From the NCBI RefSeq assembly GCF_041915215.1, contig NZ_JAYSBV010000006.1: a DNA stretch of 64,000 nucleotides; one strand, given 5' to 3'. The notes beneath the pieces are model-generated. The model saw only the letters and a program-made list of their open reading frames with translations, searched no databases and had not been told where the DNA came from. This stretch comes from Zoogloea sp021286885. Lineage in GTDB: Bacteria; Pseudomonadota; Gammaproteobacteria; Burkholderiales; Rhodocyclaceae. Below, in pieces: positions 58,377 through 64,000 of this stretch. Positions within the stretch are counted from its first letter, which is position 1. Every line of letters starts with the position of its first letter. The translations under genes were made by a program, and so were the position numbers.

Positions 58377-58615
58377 GCAATCCTGAGTTCTGTATGCGCG
58401 GTATGCGTATGGGCGGCGTTGTCGTCTCCGGCATTCAGGCCCTCGGCCTGGATCAGCAGCTGGCAGATCTCGCGGTAGCTCAGACCGGGGTTGAGTTCGG
58501 CCAGCATGCCCACCCGCAGCCAGTGCTCGGCCTGGGCGTTGATGGAACGGCTGAGGGCGCCGCTGGTGTGGCGGAGCGCCTCATGCATCTGGTCGGAGAT
58601 TTTGACGATGCCCAT
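58373..58615 (-). CDS. ParD-like protein coupled to map
   Basis: An 80-residue small protein of the ParD-like family. The N-terminal ribbon-helix-helix-type half (IVKISDQMHEALRHTSGALS, then RSINAQAEHWLRVGMLAEL) is typical and the tail (SYREICQLLIQAEGLNAGDD) is short and His/Thr-rich at the end. It overlaps map by 4 bases. ParD-like proteins next to type I map genes occur in other proteobacteria; no ParE toxin is nearby, so it is more likely a regulator or an adopted antitoxin than half of a classic module. Confidence 0.82.
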   Translation of the reverse strand: MGIVKISDQMHEALRHTSGALSRSINAQAEHWLRVGMLAELNPGLSYREICQLLIQAEGLNAGDDNAAHTHTAHTELRIA

Positions 58616-58664
58616 GGGGTGTATCTACGTTCTGTATATGTTTCGTATATTACCAGCCTTCCCC

Positions 58665-58997
58665 TCAGAAGGTGCCTTGAAAAGCCTCGTAATTGCGTAA
58701 CAGCACATATACGGCGGTGCCTGTGAGGATGCTCACCAGGGCGTTGCGCCCCCACCACTGGAGGGCCGCAACCAGGGCGATGCCCACCAGTTCCGGCCAG
58801 GGGGCATGGCCCCGGGCGGCGCCCACGCCCGAATGCAGCACCAGCAGGGCCATGATGGCCAGGGGCAGGAAGCGCCCAAGCACCGCCACCGCCCGGTGCC
58901 GGGCCAGCCATTGGGCGGCCACGAAGGGCAGGGCGCGCAGCCCGAAAGTCACCAGCCCCATCACGGCGAGGGCGAGCAGGGTGCGGGATGTGTCCAT
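58665..58997 (-). CDS. azlD: Branched-chain amino acid exporter small subunit AzlD
   Basis: A 110-residue membrane protein of the AzlD family with three to four hydrophobic helices (LLALAVMGLVTFGLRALPF, VLGRFLPLAIMALLVLHSG). It pairs with AzlC to export branched-chain amino acids or their analogues. It overlaps azlC by one base and the ATG at 58997 is the family start; the longer frame upstream lies within azlC in another frame. Confidence 0.88.
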   Translation of the reverse strand: MDTSRTLLALAVMGLVTFGLRALPFVAAQWLARHRAVAVLGRFLPLAIMALLVLHSGVGAARGHAPWPELVGIALVAALQWWGRNALVSILTGTAVYVLLRNYEAFQGTF

Positions 58998-59686
58998 CAG
59001 CGGGCCTCCTCGGGGGCCTTGCCCCGGGCCGCATGCAGCCCGCCCAGCACGCACAGGCCGATGCCGATCACCAGGGCCTGATCCGGCGCCAGCAGATAGC
59101 CGAGCCCATACGCGCCCAGCCCCCACCACAAGGGCAGGCTGGAGCTGCGGCTGCGCCACTGCTCCACGGTGAGCACCGTAAACAGCGCAATCAGCGCAAA
59201 ATCCAATCCCACCAGACTGAGCTGGGCCCGCTGCCCGAGCAGGGCCCCGAGCAGGGTGCCCAGCACCCACCAGCCCTGATTGAGCAGGGTCAGCAGTACC
59301 AGGCGCCCCGGCGGCGTGTCGGCGGGCAGGGTGGTGAGCACCGAATAGGTTTCATCCGTCAGCCCGAACACCATGTACCAGCGTCCCAGCCCTCCGGGCG
59401 GCCGCCGGTGGAGCAGGGAGAGGCCGTAAAACACATGGCGCAGATTCACGATCAGGGTCGCGAGGGCGAGGGCGCCCAGGGACACGCCCCCCGCCAGCAT
59501 CGGAATCGCCATGTACTGGGCTGCGCCCGCATACACGATCAGACTGGAGGCGAGGGCCAGCAGCGGCGCCCCACCGGCCTGGACGAACAGGAAGCCATAC
59601 ACCGCACCCAGCGGGATATAGCCCATGGCCACCGGCATGCTCAGACCGAGCAGGGAAAGCCGGGGTGTGGAAGGCGTGTGGGACAT
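58997..59686 (-). CDS. azlC: Branched-chain amino acid exporter large subunit AzlC
   Basis: A 229-residue AzlC/YgaZ family permease. Family features: the N-terminal PVAMGYIPLGAVYGFLFVQAG, SLIVYAGAAQYMAIPMLAGG, LIVNLRHVFYGLSL and FGLTDETYSVLTTL. Five to six hydrophobic helices. It is the first gene of the azlCD pair, divergent from aspA with 285 bases between. Confidence 0.92.
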   Translation of the reverse strand: MSHTPSTPRLSLLGLSMPVAMGYIPLGAVYGFLFVQAGGAPLLALASSLIVYAGAAQYMAIPMLAGGVSLGALALATLIVNLRHVFYGLSLLHRRPPGGLGRWYMVFGLTDETYSVLTTLPADTPPGRLVLLTLLNQGWWVLGTLLGALLGQRAQLSLVGLDFALIALFTVLTVEQWRSRSSSLPLWWGLGAYGLGYLLAPDQALVIGIGLCVLGGLHAARGKAPEEAR

Positions 59687-59862
59687 GGAACAGGGCTAGG
59701 TTGCCGCAGGCAAAGGGGCGATTCTACAAAGCTTTGGGTGCGCTTGCGGATGACATGCATTCGGCTGGGCGTTCGGTTTTCAAGACGCCCGCATCCGTCA
59801 ATATCCGGAAACCCGTACGCGGCCCGGGCTGTGGTTTGTACGTATGTCTTATGAATCAAGGG

Positions 59863-59894
59863 TTTGGTGCGCCCTGTTTTGGTGCGCTACGCAC
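59863..59894 (+). promoter_or_regulatory. Direct repeat and dyad upstream of the aspA promoter
   Basis: Two copies of TTTGGTGCGC start 15 bases apart (59863 and 59878) and the second runs into the dyad GTGCG-CTA-CGCAC (59882-59894). Together they look like a regulator site just upstream of the candidate sigma-54 promoter. Confidence 0.35.
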
Positions 59895-59910
59895 TGGCAT
59901 GGTGCGTGCT
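59895..59910 (+). promoter_or_regulatory. Candidate sigma-54 promoter of aspA
   Basis: TGGCATGGTGCGTGCT has the GG-N10-GC spacing that defines RpoN promoters and matches the TGGCACG-N4-TTGC consensus except at two positions. It lies about 62 bases before the aspA start. Confidence 0.45.
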
Positions 59911-59971
59911 CTAAAAAGCAGGCCGACACGCTCCCTCCTGTCGGCCCAACACACGTCCTTCGGAGAAACGC

Positions 59972-61390
<1,419 letters not shown>

Positions 61391-61393
61391 GGT

Positions 61394-62035
61394 TTAACCC
61401 AGCAGGCTGGAGCGCCCCTGGGCCTCCAGCTCGCTGCGCACCTGACGCAGGATGCTGAAGGCCCCTGAGAGGGCCAGTCCAGCAATGGCCCCGGCCACCA
61501 CCAGGTCGGGCCAGCGGGAGCCGCTCTGGAATACCCCCAGGGCGGCAATTCCGATGATGACGTTCACGATGGCATCGTTGCGGCTGCACAGCCAGACCGA
61601 ACGCATGTTGGCATCACCACTTCGAAAAGCGTAGAGCATGACCGCTACGCTCAGGTTGGCCAACAGGGCAAGCAAGGCCACTCCACCCATGGTGTAGGGT
61701 TCCGGCAGACTGCCGTGCAAGGCCGCCCAGCCCGCCTTGCCCAGCACGAACACCCCATAGGCGCCCATGCTCAGGGCCTTGATGCCAGCAGCCCGGGTGC
61801 GCCAGAGGGCGCCGAGGGACAGTACCGCCAGAGACAGGGCGTAGTTGGCGGCATCCCCTGCAAAATCCACTGCATCGGCCAGCAGCGATACTGAGTTGGC
61901 GGCCAACCCGCCCACGATTTCCACCCCGCACATCAGAGCGTTAATGATGAGCGCCACCCCCAGGGCCCGCCGGAAGCGAGGGTCGATAGGCGCAGGGGCA
62001 CTGGAGCAGCCCCCGGAACAGCCACAGGCAGACAT
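61394..62035 (-). CDS. Short cation diffusion facilitator with Cys-rich N terminus
   Basis: A 213-residue inner-membrane transporter of the cation diffusion facilitator fold with about six helices. The metal-site helices hold SLLADAVDFAGDAANY and CSRNDAIVNVIIG, i.e. the Asp-x3-Asp pattern. It lacks the usual C-terminal cytoplasmic domain of about 90 residues. The N terminus MSACGCSGGCSSAP carries three closely spaced Cys before the first helix that could bind metal. Start at 62035 follows AGGAG; 13 upstream codons are not needed. Likely exports Zn, Co or Cd, but the metal cannot be told. It is convergent with aspA, only 3 bases apart. Confidence 0.85.
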   Translation of the reverse strand: MSACGCSGGCSSAPAPIDPRFRRALGVALIINALMCGVEIVGGLAANSVSLLADAVDFAGDAANYALSLAVLSLGALWRTRAAGIKALSMGAYGVFVLGKAGWAALHGSLPEPYTMGGVALLALLANLSVAVMLYAFRSGDANMRSVWLCSRNDAIVNVIIGIAALGVFQSGSRWPDLVVAGAIAGLALSGAFSILRQVRSELEAQGRSSLLG

Positions 62036-62121
62036 GATCTGGACTCCTGAAAGGTTGATGTAGCTGGAAAACAAACGGGACAGCGCACACCCTCCCGGGC
62101 TGTGGGCCTTGATCCATGAAA

Positions 62122-62154
62122 AAACCGGGCCAGACGGGGTGTCTGGCCCGGTTT
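62122..62154 (-). terminator. Rho-independent terminator of thiC
   Basis: A 14-bp stem AAACCGGGCCAGAC and its complement with a 5-base loop; T runs are present on both strands. It lies 31 bases after the thiC stop. Confidence 0.88.
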
Positions 62155-62185
62155 CTTTTTACCACTTTAGTGCAGGGTTCGCGCC

Positions 62186-64000
<1,815 letters not shown>

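Overview
The window is a high-GC, gene-dense chromosomal segment from a betaproteobacterium. Gene neighbourhoods such as rpsU-yqeY-dnaG-rpoD, mla-ibaG-murA-his-tat and an H-NS-type protein of the short AKP-linker class fit the Rhodocyclales/Azospira-Dechloromonas area, but genus is an inference from gene order and protein style, not from a search. Almost all of it is core metabolism and information processing; the only clearly accessory stretch is about 12.7-16.0 kb.

Layout. 0-5.7 kb: a four-gene beta-oxidation run for branched acyl chains (SDR dehydrogenase, thiolase, acyl-CoA dehydrogenase, alpha-methylacyl-CoA racemase) divergent from an AraC-type regulator. 5.8-12.7 kb: acyltransferase, two YceI proteins with a cytochrome b561, a DODA-type dioxygenase divergent from a LysR regulator, thiol peroxidase with a truncated haemoglobin, diacylglycerol kinase and a small lipoprotein. 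12.7-16.0 kb: a higBA toxin-antitoxin operon beside a decayed mini-island inserted in the 3' end of a CAU-anticodon tRNA gene (tRNA-Ile2 by resemblance). The island is bracketed by perfect 106-bp direct repeats and holds a deleted tyrosine integrase, an intact toxin-antitoxin pair and a truncated IS3-type element; a shredded second copy of the same toxin-antitoxin pair lies just outside. 16.0-22.0 kb: rpoD, dnaG, yqeY and rpsU, divergent from tsaD. 22.0-30.6 kb: plsY, folB, an H-NS-like gene, ybaK, ogt, proA, holA, lptE and leuS.

30.8-47.7 kb: a long plus-strand block with mlaFEDACB (retrograde phospholipid transport), an ABC-2 exporter pair, ibaG, murA, and the histidine operon followed by hinT and tatABC. 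hisC is inverted inside the otherwise collinear his operon, and a strong terminator sits between tatA and tatB. 47.7-64 kb: class I fumarase, yqhA, purB, a DUF2322-type gene, vanZ with a SEC-C/TPR protein, a Fur-box-preceded TonB receptor with a PepSY membrane protein, map with a ParD-like partner, azlCD, aspA with a candidate sigma-54 promoter, a short cation diffusion facilitator with a Cys-rich N terminus, and thiC running off the right edge.

The most unusual biology is the layered tRNA-associated toxin-antitoxin locus. No CRISPR array, prophage or biosynthetic cluster was seen. Terminators and operators are called from visible dyads only; no folding energies or database searches were run.
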